From assembly GCF_022163125.1 (NCBI RefSeq), contig NZ_CP091881.1:7455001-7519000 (forward strand): a stretch of DNA of 64,000 bases, written 5' to 3'. Shown piece by piece: positions 26,939 through 35,361 of the stretch (the stretch's first letter is position 1; every line of letters starts with the position of its first letter). Source of the stretch: Paenibacillus sp. HWE-109. Its GTDB lineage: Bacteria > Bacillota > Bacilli > Paenibacillales > NBRC-103111. The position numbers and the translations under genes were made by a program. The notes under the pieces are model-generated. The model saw nothing but the letters and a program-made list of their open reading frames with translations. It had not been told where the DNA came from and did not search any database.

Positions 26939-27952
26939 ATGAACTATGAGGGAAAGAAAATACTAATTATTGGCGGTACGGGAACACTCGGACAACTTCT
27001 TACACGTTATTTGCTCCGCTATAATCCACAGGTTATTCGAATATTTAGCCGTGATGAATATAAACAATTTGAAATGCAAAGGTATTTTGTTGATCAACAA
27101 GCTAAATTGCGGTTCTTAATTGGGGACGTTAGAGATGCTCAGAGGCTACAACGCGCAATGGAAGATATAGATTATGTTTTTCATTTAGCAGCTATGAAAC
27201 ATGTGCCATTTTGTGAGTACAATCCATTTGAAGCTGTACAGACGAATATAATCGGCACTCAAAACATGATACAAGCTGCAATCCAAAATGGGGTGAAAAA
27301 AGTACTGTTTACATCGACAGACAAGGCTATTTCACCAACCAATACATATGGGGCTACTAAATTGATGGCGGAGCGTTTAATCTCTGCAGCCGAGTACCAA
27401 AAGGGACCTAAGCAGACGGTTTTTGCTTCTGTTAGATTTGGCAATGTTATGGGTTCTAGAGGTTCGGTCATTCCATTGTTTTGTAAACAGATTCTTGAGA
27501 ATCAAATGGTAACTGTAACAGATATGAGCATGACACGTTATATGATGACTTCCACACAAGCTATCACCTTAATGTTGAAAGCTAATGAGTTATCTTTGGG
27601 CGGCGAAGTATTTGTCTTGAGAATGCCAACAATTAAATTATCTGATTTGGTTGATGTGCTTGTTGAGGAAGTTACTAAAAAACATCAGATATCGAAATAC
27701 ATTGAACGTAATGAAATCGGCTTGCGTCCTGGTGAAAAGCGGTATGAAGAATTGATGACTCATGATGAAACTTTACATGGTTGGGAAACAAATGATATGT
27801 ACATTATCCCATCCCCTTTTAATGAAAAAATGCCGATTGATCCATACTCAGGAGCTACAAAAATGTCCGCACAGTCTATTAATTCCCACCAAGAAGAAAC
27901 CATTGATAGAGAAACTCTGCGACGGTGGATTATTGAAGAAGGGTTAATATAG
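26939..27952 (+). CDS. pseB: UDP-GlcNAc 4,6-dehydratase, PseB/CapD type
   Basis: 337 residues from ATG 26939 behind CGGAGGCG. First step of nonulosonic acid synthesis: UDP-GlcNAc to a 4-keto-6-deoxy sugar. Short-chain dehydrogenase fold with NAD site GGTGTLG, family motif AAMKHVPFCEYNPFEAVQTN, then STDKA and active-site YGATK. The family contains both the 5-inverting PseB and non-inverting relatives; the choice of PseB rests on PseC, PseG, PseH and PseI homologs at 31528-36570. Confidence 0.88.
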   Translation: MNYEGKKILIIGGTGTLGQLLTRYLLRYNPQVIRIFSRDEYKQFEMQRYFVDQQAKLRFLIGDVRDAQRLQRAMEDIDYVFHLAAMKHVPFCEYNPFEAVQTNIIGTQNMIQAAIQNGVKKVLFTSTDKAISPTNTYGATKLMAERLISAAEYQKGPKQTVFASVRFGNVMGSRGSVIPLFCKQILENQMVTVTDMSMTRYMMTSTQAITLMLKANELSLGGEVFVLRMPTIKLSDLVDVLVEEVTKKHQISKYIERNEIGLRPGEKRYEELMTHDETLHGWETNDMYIIPSPFNEKMPIDPYSGATKMSAQSINSHQEETIDRETLRRWIIEEGLI

Positions 27953-27961
27953 GGGGCTTGT

Positions 27962-28687
27962 ATGAAAAATGTTGTTATTATTCAAGCGAGAATGGGTTCC
28001 ACGCGATTGCCCGGTAAAGTACTAAAAGTATTAGCCGATAAAACGGTATTAGCACATGTCGTTGAACGGGCACAGGCGTTTCAAGATGTCGCAGATGTTA
28101 TTGTAGCAACTACAGTTGGCAAGCAAGATAATGTTATAGAAGATGAGGCGAGGCGCCTCGGAGTTGCCTTTTATCGGGGGGATGAATCGGATGTACTGTC
28201 CCGTTACTATGAAGCTGCGGTTATTGCTAAAGCTGACAATGTTATAAGGATTACGTCTGATTGCCCAATGGTGGATCCAGAGACCTCATCAGGCGTGATA
28301 AAGGAGTTTCTCAATACTCACAAATTTGATTATGTAAGTAATACACTGGTGAGATCGTATCCGCGAGGATTAGACACAGAGATATTCACTTTCGAGGCAT
28401 TAGAAACCGCTCACAAGGAATCAAGTTCTCTTCATGATCGTGAACATGTAACTCCTTATATTTATAATAATCCAGATAAGTTTTTACTGCACTCATATGT
28501 CAATGAAACGAAGGTTCCTGATTATCGATGGACATTGGATACACCAGAGGACTGGGATTTAATAAATCGAATATATAATAGTTTGCACAATCCTGATCGT
28601 ATATTTCCTTGGAGGGATGCTGTAGCTTTGATGCAAAAAAATCCTGATTGGAACACAATTAATCAACATATTCAGCAAAAGCACTAA
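27962..28687 (+). CDS. spsF: SpsF-type cytidylyltransferase (candidate CMP-nonulosonate synthetase)
   Basis: 241 residues from ATG 27962 behind GGGGG. N-terminal nucleotidyltransferase motif QARMGSTRLPGKVL and metal-site region TSDCPMVDP are those of the COG1861/SpsF family. It likely activates the sugar with CTP for the Maf enzymes, a role filled by PseF elsewhere; SpsF is a related but distinct branch, so this is inference. Its stop codon forms part of the -35 box of the fliD promoter. Confidence 0.85.
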   Translation: MKNVVIIQARMGSTRLPGKVLKVLADKTVLAHVVERAQAFQDVADVIVATTVGKQDNVIEDEARRLGVAFYRGDESDVLSRYYEAAVIAKADNVIRITSDCPMVDPETSSGVIKEFLNTHKFDYVSNTLVRSYPRGLDTEIFTFEALETAHKESSSLHDREHVTPYIYNNPDKFLLHSYVNETKVPDYRWTLDTPEDWDLINRIYNSLHNPDRIFPWRDAVALMQKNPDWNTINQHIQQKH

Positions 28688-28712
28688 TTCAAAATCAAGT
28701 TTCTGCCGATAT
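28685..28712 (+). promoter_or_regulatory. Sigma-D promoter for fliD-fliS
   Basis: TAAT at 28685-28688 (its TAA is the spsF stop), 16 bp, GCCGATAT at 28705-28712, a perfect -10. Leader of about 30 nt to the fliD start at 28750. Confidence 0.82.
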
Positions 28713-28749
28713 ATATAGTAATTAAAAATTCTTGAAAGAGGTGATCCTA

Positions 28750-30300
28750 ATGCCAACTCGAGTTAGTGGACTAGGTTCAGGGCTAGAGGTAGATTCATTA
28801 GTTAGTCAAATGATGCAAGCGAAGCGTGTGCCAATCGATAAAATGACGCAAAAAGTAACATATTTAGATTGGCAGCGCGATGCCTACCGTAGTATGAATA
28901 CCGATGTTTCCGCGTTTATGAAAGAAGCGCAGAAGCTGACGTTTCAAACTAATATTCTCGCTAAGAAATCAAATATGTCAACAGCCGACGCGGATAAAGT
29001 CAAAGTTACACCAACATCAAACGCGCTTAATGGAAACTTCTCTTTGAAAGTTTCGCAAATTGCTAAGAATGCAACCACCTCTAGCAGTTCAACTGTGCTT
29101 GGTGGTGCAGCTGCCGCAACAGACCCTTTAGCTGACGCTGATGCTACATTGAAGGTTACAGGTGAATTGGGAGCAGTAAATGTTGAAATTACCTATGGAG
29201 ATAGTTTAAATAAAATTGTTTCCAAGATAAATGAAAAAACGTCGCTTTCTGGTGTGAAAGCGGTATACGATAAAATTTCAGATAAGATAACGCTGGTAAG
29301 CACTCAGACAGGCGAGGCTTCCACTATCAAAATCGTAGATGAAGACGGAACAAATCTTTTGCATGATAAATTAAAGCTTTCAACAGGCAGCACGCCGTAT
29401 GAAACAACTTTAGTTAAGGGCCAAGACGCTAAGGTAGATTTAAACGGTTCTGGTGAGGTGACTATAAGAACCAACTCTTTTACATTAAGCAACATTAACT
29501 TTTCTTTAATGGTTGATCCAGGGACCCCGGCTAATGCATACACAGTTAATGGAACTGTAAATATGGATACAGACAAGATTGTTGAAACAATCAAAGGTGT
29601 TTTCGATAAATATAACGATATCATCTCTAAAATAAACGATAAATTAGGTGAAACCAAATATCGTTCCTACACACCTCTAACTAGTGCACAAAAAGAAAAA
29701 ATGTCTGATTCCGATATTAAACTATGGGAAGAGAAAGCCAAATCGGGATTGCTGAAAGGTGATTCTATTTTAGGCGAAGGTATCGAGAAGATGAGACGAG
29801 CCTTAGCGAATTCGGTTTCCGGTATCCCTAATGGGCAGATCAATAATTTGGCAGATATCGGTATTACTACTGCCAGGTCTACAGGAGGCGCTAGCAGCTT
29901 AGCATATCTGGAAAAGGGTAAAATATATATTGATGAAGATAAATTAAGAAAGGCATTATCAGACTCACCAGACGAAGTTGTTGCATTGTTTACTAAAGAC
30001 GGAGCCCGTAAAGCTGATGGTAAATTGGTATCTGGTAACGATGCTGGCGTAGGGACGCAACTATACGAAATTTTAAAGAATGATATGATTAGTGGACTTT
30101 CGCAAAAAACTCAAATTGTGCCAACAAGAAGCTATTTAAATATTCAGATTGATGACTATACAAGCCGTATTTCCAAAGCGGAATATGCTTTGACGGATTA
30201 TGAACAAGGTTTATATAGCAAGTATGCTCAGATGGAAAAAGCGCTAAGCAAATTAAACTCCCAAGGGTCTCAACTAGCAAACTTTTTCCAGTCTAAATAA
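28750..30300 (+). CDS. fliD: Flagellar filament cap FliD
   Basis: 516 residues from ATG 28750 behind GAAAGAGGTGAT (an in-frame TTG at 28732 is inside the likely leader). Forms the cap at the filament tip and guides flagellin folding. N-terminus RVSGLGSGLEVDSLVSQMMQ and C-terminus (QIDDYTSRISKAEYALTDYE then QGSQLANFFQSK) are diagnostic; the middle is variable. First gene of the fliD-fliS-fliT-flaG block. Confidence 0.97.
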   Translation: MPTRVSGLGSGLEVDSLVSQMMQAKRVPIDKMTQKVTYLDWQRDAYRSMNTDVSAFMKEAQKLTFQTNILAKKSNMSTADADKVKVTPTSNALNGNFSLKVSQIAKNATTSSSSTVLGGAAAATDPLADADATLKVTGELGAVNVEITYGDSLNKIVSKINEKTSLSGVKAVYDKISDKITLVSTQTGEASTIKIVDEDGTNLLHDKLKLSTGSTPYETTLVKGQDAKVDLNGSGEVTIRTNSFTLSNINFSLMVDPGTPANAYTVNGTVNMDTDKIVETIKGVFDKYNDIISKINDKLGETKYRSYTPLTSAQKEKMSDSDIKLWEEKAKSGLLKGDSILGEGIEKMRRALANSVSGIPNGQINNLADIGITTARSTGGASSLAYLEKGKIYIDEDKLRKALSDSPDEVVALFTKDGARKADGKLVSGNDAGVGTQLYEILKNDMISGLSQKTQIVPTRSYLNIQIDDYTSRISKAEYALTDYEQGLYSKYAQMEKALSKLNSQGSQLANFFQSK

Positions 30301-30312
30301 CGGAGGGACCAG

Positions 30313-30693
30313 ATGATTCAACCAGCCGCTCAAAGCTATAAGCAAAACCAAGTGGATACATCGTCGCCAGAAGAACTTACTCTAATGCTCTACGGTGGAG
30401 CGATTACATTTACCAAAAAAGCTAAACAAGCCATTTCGGATAAGAATTTGAATCAAGCACATCAATTTATTACCCGAGTACAGGATATTATCGATGAATT
30501 GATAATTACACTTGATAGAAAGTATCCGATCTCAGTACAGCTTTTAGCTCTTTATGATTACCTAAAGAGAAGGCTAATTGAGGCTAACATCTCAAAAGAC
30601 GTGACTATTCTAGATGAGGTGGAAGGATTTTTGGTGGAGTTTCGTGATACTTGGAAACAAGCGATAGTATTAGCTCGAAGTCAAAGAAGTTAG
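30313..30693 (+). CDS. fliS: Flagellin chaperone FliS
   Basis: 126 residues from ATG 30313 behind CGGAGGGA. Binds flagellin in the cytoplasm and delivers it to the export gate; may also help FliW/CsrA control. The start AAQSYKQNQVDTSSPEELTL and GGAITFTKKAKQAI are standard FliS. 12 bp after fliD. Confidence 0.97.
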   Translation: MIQPAAQSYKQNQVDTSSPEELTLMLYGGAITFTKKAKQAISDKNLNQAHQFITRVQDIIDELIITLDRKYPISVQLLALYDYLKRRLIEANISKDVTILDEVEGFLVEFRDTWKQAIVLARSQRS

Positions 30694-30705
30694 GAAGCTG
30701 GCCTT

Positions 30706-31086
30706 ATGGAACTAACAGAGAATTTGTTTCATCAGTTGATCGGCAAGACTGGTGAGCTTCTTCGGATATTTAAATCACCTGTAATGCCTGAGACTTTCGA
30801 CGAAGTAGATGATTTGTTTGTTATTCGAGATGAGCTGTTAAAGCAGCTGGACAAAAACTTACAGCGTACTTCGAACGCCAATCAATATTCAATTTTATAC
30901 GAAGAATGGCAAACACAAGAACTAGAATTACGGTCAATTGTGAAAGGTACTATACAAGAGTTGGACCAGAAGATCGAATCAGCTAAGAATCTCCACTCCC
31001 AGTCCCAATCCCAATCCAATTCTAATAAATACGATTCTTATTTAAAACAAATGCCGTATGGAGCATTTCTTGACAAAAAAAGATGA
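30706..31086 (+). CDS. fliT: FliT-like flagellar chaperone
   Basis: 126 residues from ATG 30706, 12 bp after fliS, behind TAGGAAG. All-helical, no motif beyond size and helix pattern, with a Ser/Gln-rich stretch (SQSQSQSNSN) near the end. Position right after fliS is that of fliT, which caps FliD before export. Sequence identity to FliT is not obvious by eye, so the name is positional. Confidence 0.7.
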   Translation: MELTENLFHQLIGKTGELLRIFKSPVMPETFDEVDDLFVIRDELLKQLDKNLQRTSNANQYSILYEEWQTQELELRSIVKGTIQELDQKIESAKNLHSQSQSQSNSNKYDSYLKQMPYGAFLDKKR

Positions 31087-31120
31087 ATGGTCTCGGTGAA
31101 TCGGCAGAAAAGGGGATATT

Positions 31121-31474
31121 ATGGAGATTCAAGCTTTTAATGAAAATTCGATTTTGCGGGATAAACCCGCCACTGCACCTGTTGAAAAGAAAACAGTTGA
31201 ATCCAAAGAACATAAGACAGTAGTCGATAAACAACAAGAGCGAGAGTATAGCAAAGAAGAAGTGGTTAAAGAAGTCGAGGATCTTAACAAATGGTTGGAT
31301 TCGAATACTTCGCACTTAAGATTTGTTCTACACGACAAACTTAATGAGTACTACGTTCAAATTATCAACGATAGCTCGAATGAAGTAGTGAAGGAGCTTC
31401 CTTCCAAGAAGGTAATGGATGCAGTTGCTGTTTTCAGAGAAAATCTTGGTTTAATAGTTGATAAAAAAATATAG
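31121..31474 (+). CDS. flaG: Flagellar protein FlaG
   Basis: 117 residues from ATG 31121 behind AGGGGATATT. A charged, disordered start then the FlaG domain: VEDLNKWLDSNTSHLRFVL and VVKELPSKKVMDAVAVFREN. FlaG affects filament length in other bacteria; its mechanism is unclear. In Bacillus it lies before fliD (yvyC), here after fliT. Confidence 0.9.
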   Translation: MEIQAFNENSILRDKPATAPVEKKTVESKEHKTVVDKQQEREYSKEEVVKEVEDLNKWLDSNTSHLRFVLHDKLNEYYVQIINDSSNEVVKELPSKKVMDAVAVFRENLGLIVDKKI

Positions 31475-31498
31475 CCCCTGTTTAGCGGGCTTTTTTCT
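31474..31498 (+). terminator. Terminator after flaG
   Basis: Overlaps the stop codon: GCCC-CT ... AG-C-GGGC stem with a 4-base loop and TTTTTTCTTTC. The following pse genes are 30 bp away, so partial read-through is possible. Confidence 0.75.
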
Positions 31499-31527
31499 TT
31501 CTCTTTTTTAAGAAAGGATTTGATCTA

Positions 31528-32640
31528 GTGCGAGTAGTTATTCGGGTTGATGCGTCAGTTCAAATAGGAACGGGGCACGTGATGCGGTGCTTGACCTTGG
31601 CCAACAAGCTGCGGGAAAATGGTGCGTCCGTACAGTTCATCTGTCGCGAATTTCCCGGTAATATTTGCTCTATTATCCAAGAAAATGGGTTTATTGTTCA
31701 CAAACTGCCTCTTCCCACACAAAGATTTTCTCGTCATGGAGAAAGAGAACTGTATGAACAATGGCTTGGTGAAACGTGGGAAACAGATGTTGTTCAAACA
31801 TGTGAAGTCGTAAACGCTGTTGAAAAGAAGTTTGACCTATTAGTTGTTGATCACTATGCTATTGATAACAGATGGGAAAGCCAGATTCGGTCATGCATAT
31901 CACAAATTATGGTTATCGATGATTTAGCAAATCGCTCACACGATTGTGATCTATTGCTTGATCAGAATTTCTATGAAAATATGGAAACACGTTATGCGCA
32001 TCTTCTTCCTGAACACTGTGTACAACTGCTTGGACCTAGCTATGCTTTATTACGTGAAGAGTTTATTGAAGCACAGAAGAATCCTCACGTGAGGGATGGA
32101 TTTGTTCGAAGAATATTCGTTTTTTTCGGAGGTAGTGATCCGACAAATGAAACGGAAAAAGCATTAGAAGCGATTAAGTTACTGAATCGAGATGAGCTTA
32201 CTGTGGATGTAGTTGTAGGGAATTCGAATCCAAACAGAGAGCGCATTCGTGAGTTATGTTCCCAAATAACGAACACTTATTTTCATTGTCAGATCAATAA
32301 TATTGCTGAATTGATGGTAAAAGCAGATCTGGCTATAGGAGCGGGGGGATCCACTACTTGGGAGAGGTGTTCTGTTGGTTTGCCTACATTGACTGTAACA
32401 ACCGCTGAGAATCAAGTGGAAGTGACAGATGCAGTTGCTAAAGTAGGAGCCATATATCATTTGGGTCACTACAACGATGTTAGTACTCACTCAATAGCAG
32501 ATGCACTTCACCATTTGTTATTAGTTCCAGAGCTATTAGAGAGTATGAGTCGTACGGGATATCTTATTTTAGATAATTTTGAAACCGGAGGTTCTACTCG
32601 TATAGCTGAAATTATTTTAGCTAGGGAAGTTTTATGTTAA
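31528..32640 (+). CDS. pseG: UDP-sugar hydrolase PseG/SpsG
   Basis: 370 residues from GTG 31528 behind AAGAAAGGATT. Removes UDP from the di-N-acetylated trideoxy sugar in pseudaminic acid synthesis. GT-B fold: N-terminal GTGHVMRCLTLANKL carries the catalytic His; the UDP site near residue 270 shows GAGGSTTWERCSVGLPTL. Longer than some PseG proteins but complete. First gene of the second sugar block. Confidence 0.9.
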   Translation: MRVVIRVDASVQIGTGHVMRCLTLANKLRENGASVQFICREFPGNICSIIQENGFIVHKLPLPTQRFSRHGERELYEQWLGETWETDVVQTCEVVNAVEKKFDLLVVDHYAIDNRWESQIRSCISQIMVIDDLANRSHDCDLLLDQNFYENMETRYAHLLPEHCVQLLGPSYALLREEFIEAQKNPHVRDGFVRRIFVFFGGSDPTNETEKALEAIKLLNRDELTVDVVVGNSNPNRERIRELCSQITNTYFHCQINNIAELMVKADLAIGAGGSTTWERCSVGLPTLTVTTAENQVEVTDAVAKVGAIYHLGHYNDVSTHSIADALHHLLLVPELLESMSRTGYLILDNFETGGSTRIAEIILAREVLC

Positions 32641-32662
32641 AATCCGATTGTGGGGTATAGCA

Positions 32663-33208
32663 GTGAATCCATTCAATTCATATCGTATTCGACCAATGTT
32701 GGAAGATGATTTGGCGATGGTATTACAATGGCGAAACTCAGATCGTGTTCGTACAAATATGTACTCAGAGGAGCTCATTAGCTGGGAAATCCATTGTACG
32801 TGGTTTTCGCGTATTCAGAAAAGTGATTCCATTAAATATTATGTCCTTGAGCACATCGACAAACCGATTGGTGTAGTAAACTTTACAGATATTGATCGTA
32901 TCAACGGTATGTGTAATTGGGGATTTTATATAGGTGATAATGAAGCTCCACGCGGAAGTGGTACTGCCTTGGGTTTCCTTGGACTTGTAGAAGCCTTTGA
33001 GCATTTACATATTCGTAAAGTGTGTGCAGAAGTCATTGCATTTAACGATGCTAGCCTGAGGTTTCATAGAAAACTAGGGTTTACACAGGAAGGTAAGTTG
33101 TTTCGACATGTTTGGAAAAATAATAAATATGAGGACATTGTGCTTTTTGCCTGTTTTTCCGATCAGTGGGCTGCTTTAAAGGAAAAGCTTTTGATTGCGT
33201 ACAGTTAA
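32663..33208 (+). CDS. pseH: GNAT N-acetyltransferase PseH-like
   Basis: 181 residues from GTG 32663, behind TGGGGT with good spacing; a TTG at 32648 is the alternative. Acetylates the 4-amino group made by PseC, using acetyl-CoA. GNAT fold seen as RIRPMLEDDLAMVLQWRNSD, EAPRGSGTALGFLGLVEAFE (CoA loop, slightly unusual) and FNDASLRFHRKLGFTQEG. Between pseG and pseI, in keeping with the pathway. Confidence 0.87.
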   Translation: MNPFNSYRIRPMLEDDLAMVLQWRNSDRVRTNMYSEELISWEIHCTWFSRIQKSDSIKYYVLEHIDKPIGVVNFTDIDRINGMCNWGFYIGDNEAPRGSGTALGFLGLVEAFEHLHIRKVCAEVIAFNDASLRFHRKLGFTQEGKLFRHVWKNNKYEDIVLFACFSDQWAALKEKLLIAYS

Positions 33209-33246
33209 AGAATCAAATTTTATCACAAACAACGGGGTGCGTTATC

Positions 33247-34305
33247 ATGCAAAATCCTGAAATTATTGTTGGTAACCGAAAAGTCGGTCCCAATCACCCA
33301 CCATTCATCATTGCGGAGATGTCCGGTAACCATAATCAATCATTAGAACGCGCACTTGAAATTGTAGATGCAGCAGCACGAGCGGGTGCCCATGCATTGA
33401 AAATACAAACTTATACAGCAGATACAATGACTATTGATTCGGATCAAGCTGACTTTTTTATTAGGGATGCTAAGAGTTTATGGAATGGGCAGTCCCTTTA
33501 CGGCCTATACCAACAAGCGCACACGCCATGGGAATGGCATAAAGCGATTTTTGATCGTTGTACAGAGCTTGGTATGATTGGATTTAGTACACCGTTTGAT
33601 GAAACGGCTGTTGATTTCCTTGAGTCACTTAATGTGGCGTGCTACAAAATCGCTTCTTTTGAAAATACAGACATACCGCTTCTTCGTAAAGTTGCCTCAA
33701 CGGGTAAACCAATTATTGCTTCAACGGGGATGGCAAGTGTTGCTGAGTTGGATGAGTTAGTGAAAACTGTACGTGAAGCGGGATGCAAGGATCTAGTTCT
33801 ATTAAAATGTACGAGTTCTTATCCGGCTACACCTGAAAATTCGAATATCCGAACGATTCCACATATGCAGCAATTATTTAATATTCAAGTTGGTTTATCT
33901 GATCATACATTAGGTGTTGGTGTTGCGGTAGCAAGTGTTGCATTAGGAGCTACTGTAATCGAGAAGCATTTTACCTTGAGCAGAGCTGATGGTGGAGTAG
34001 ATAGCGCATTTTCTCTTGAGCCTGCTGAAATGCATAGCTTGGTTGAAGAAACGGAGCGCGCATGGCAGGGACTAGGTGCGATATCGTATGGCGTTAGCGA
34101 GAAAGAAAAAAACTCATTGAAGTTCCGTAGGTCTCTGTACGTGGTTAAGGATATGAAAGTCGGTGAAACTTTTACAACAGACAATCTACGTGTCATACGT
34201 CCCGGCCTTGGGCTTCCTCCCAAATACATTGACTTACTTTTAGGCAAAACGGTTAAGAAGGATATATCAAGAGGGACGGCTGTAACACTAGATATGATTT
34301 TATAA
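33247..34305 (+). CDS. pseI: NeuB-family nonulosonic acid synthase PseI/SpsE
   Basis: 352 residues from ATG 33247 behind GGGGTGCG. Condenses the six-carbon sugar with phosphoenolpyruvate to a nine-carbon nonulosonic acid. TIM-barrel domain: AEMSGNHNQSLERALEIV, FSTPFDETAVDFLE, KIASFENTDIPLL, ASTGMAS, KCTSSYPATPEN. A SAF (antifreeze-like) domain closes it from about residue 295 (RRSLYVVKDMKVGE). Pseudaminic versus legionaminic product cannot be decided from this gene alone. Confidence 0.93.
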   Translation: MQNPEIIVGNRKVGPNHPPFIIAEMSGNHNQSLERALEIVDAAARAGAHALKIQTYTADTMTIDSDQADFFIRDAKSLWNGQSLYGLYQQAHTPWEWHKAIFDRCTELGMIGFSTPFDETAVDFLESLNVACYKIASFENTDIPLLRKVASTGKPIIASTGMASVAELDELVKTVREAGCKDLVLLKCTSSYPATPENSNIRTIPHMQQLFNIQVGLSDHTLGVGVAVASVALGATVIEKHFTLSRADGGVDSAFSLEPAEMHSLVEETERAWQGLGAISYGVSEKEKNSLKFRRSLYVVKDMKVGETFTTDNLRVIRPGLGLPPKYIDLLLGKTVKKDISRGTAVTLDMIL

Positions 34306-34354
34306 ATTTGCGCTCTATAACAGATGAGGCTTTATCCGAGAGAGGACGATATAG

Positions 34355-35293
34355 ATGAATGTTTTAGTTACGGGCGGTGCCGGTTTTATTGGCAGATGGG
34401 TTGTAAAAAGACTATTAGACGACGGTCAACGAGTTTGGGTATTGGATGATTTATCAAACGGTGAAGAATCCAATATTGCCGAGTTCACCTCTCATCCGGG
34501 TTTTCAAAAATTCGTACATGGCGATATTAAGAGTGAAGAAACACTTGCTCAACTGTTTGAAAATAAGTTCGATGTTTGCTATCACCTGGGCGCTAGTATT
34601 AACGTACAGGATAGCATTGATGATCCGCGCACTACGTTTAATAACGACACACTAGGTACCTTTTATGTGCTGGAACAATGTCGTAAGCATCAAGTAAAAA
34701 TAGTATTTATGAGTACTTGTATGGTCTATGATCGCTGTCTAGATGAAACAGGTATAACAGAAATACATCCAATCAAGCCGGCATCTCCTTATGCTGGAGC
34801 CAAAATTGCAGCGGAAAATATGGTGCTGTCTTACTTCTATGCTTATGATTTGCCGGCAGTTGTGGTCCGCCCTTTTAATACGTATGGCCCTTTTCAAAAG
34901 TTTGGCGGTGAGGGTGGTGTAGTTGCCATTTTCATTAAGAAAAAGCTGAAGGGTGAGACGCTGCACATTTATGGCGAGGGAACTCAGACTCGGGACTTAT
35001 TGTTTGTAGATGATTGCGCAAGGTTTGTTGTAGAAGCCGGGTATTCGAATAAAGTAGATGGACACATCGTTAATGCCGGTCTTGGCTATGATATCTCAGT
35101 GAATGATTTGGCGAAGTTGATCGTTGAAGACGAGAGCAGAATCGAACACGTGGAACATATTCATCCGCAAAGCGAAATTCAAAAGCTTTTATGTAATTCT
35201 TCCAAAGCCAAACAACTGCTCGGCTGGGAACCGCAAACGTCCTTGAAGGAAGGCTTGAAATTAACAGAAGAATGGATTAAAACCATTTTGTAA
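34355..35293 (+). CDS. NAD-dependent epimerase/dehydratase, sugar-nucleotide type
   Basis: 312 residues from ATG 34355 behind GAGAGAGGAC. Extended short-chain dehydrogenase: NAD site GGAGFIG, active-site SPYAGAK, NTYGP and DLLFVDDCARFVV motifs of UDP-sugar epimerases and dTDP-glucose or LegB-type 4,6-dehydratases. PseB is already present at 26939, so this is a second sugar-nucleotide enzyme, possibly for another branch or a further modification. Substrate unknown. Confidence 0.85.
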   Translation: MNVLVTGGAGFIGRWVVKRLLDDGQRVWVLDDLSNGEESNIAEFTSHPGFQKFVHGDIKSEETLAQLFENKFDVCYHLGASINVQDSIDDPRTTFNNDTLGTFYVLEQCRKHQVKIVFMSTCMVYDRCLDETGITEIHPIKPASPYAGAKIAAENMVLSYFYAYDLPAVVVRPFNTYGPFQKFGGEGGVVAIFIKKKLKGETLHIYGEGTQTRDLLFVDDCARFVVEAGYSNKVDGHIVNAGLGYDISVNDLAKLIVEDESRIEHVEHIHPQSEIQKLLCNSSKAKQLLGWEPQTSLKEGLKLTEEWIKTIL

Positions 35294-35361
35294 TCATAGG
35301 GGCTGATGTGTGGTCATGGACTGCATCTCAGCCCGTTTCATAACTATCGGAGGTGTTCCGC

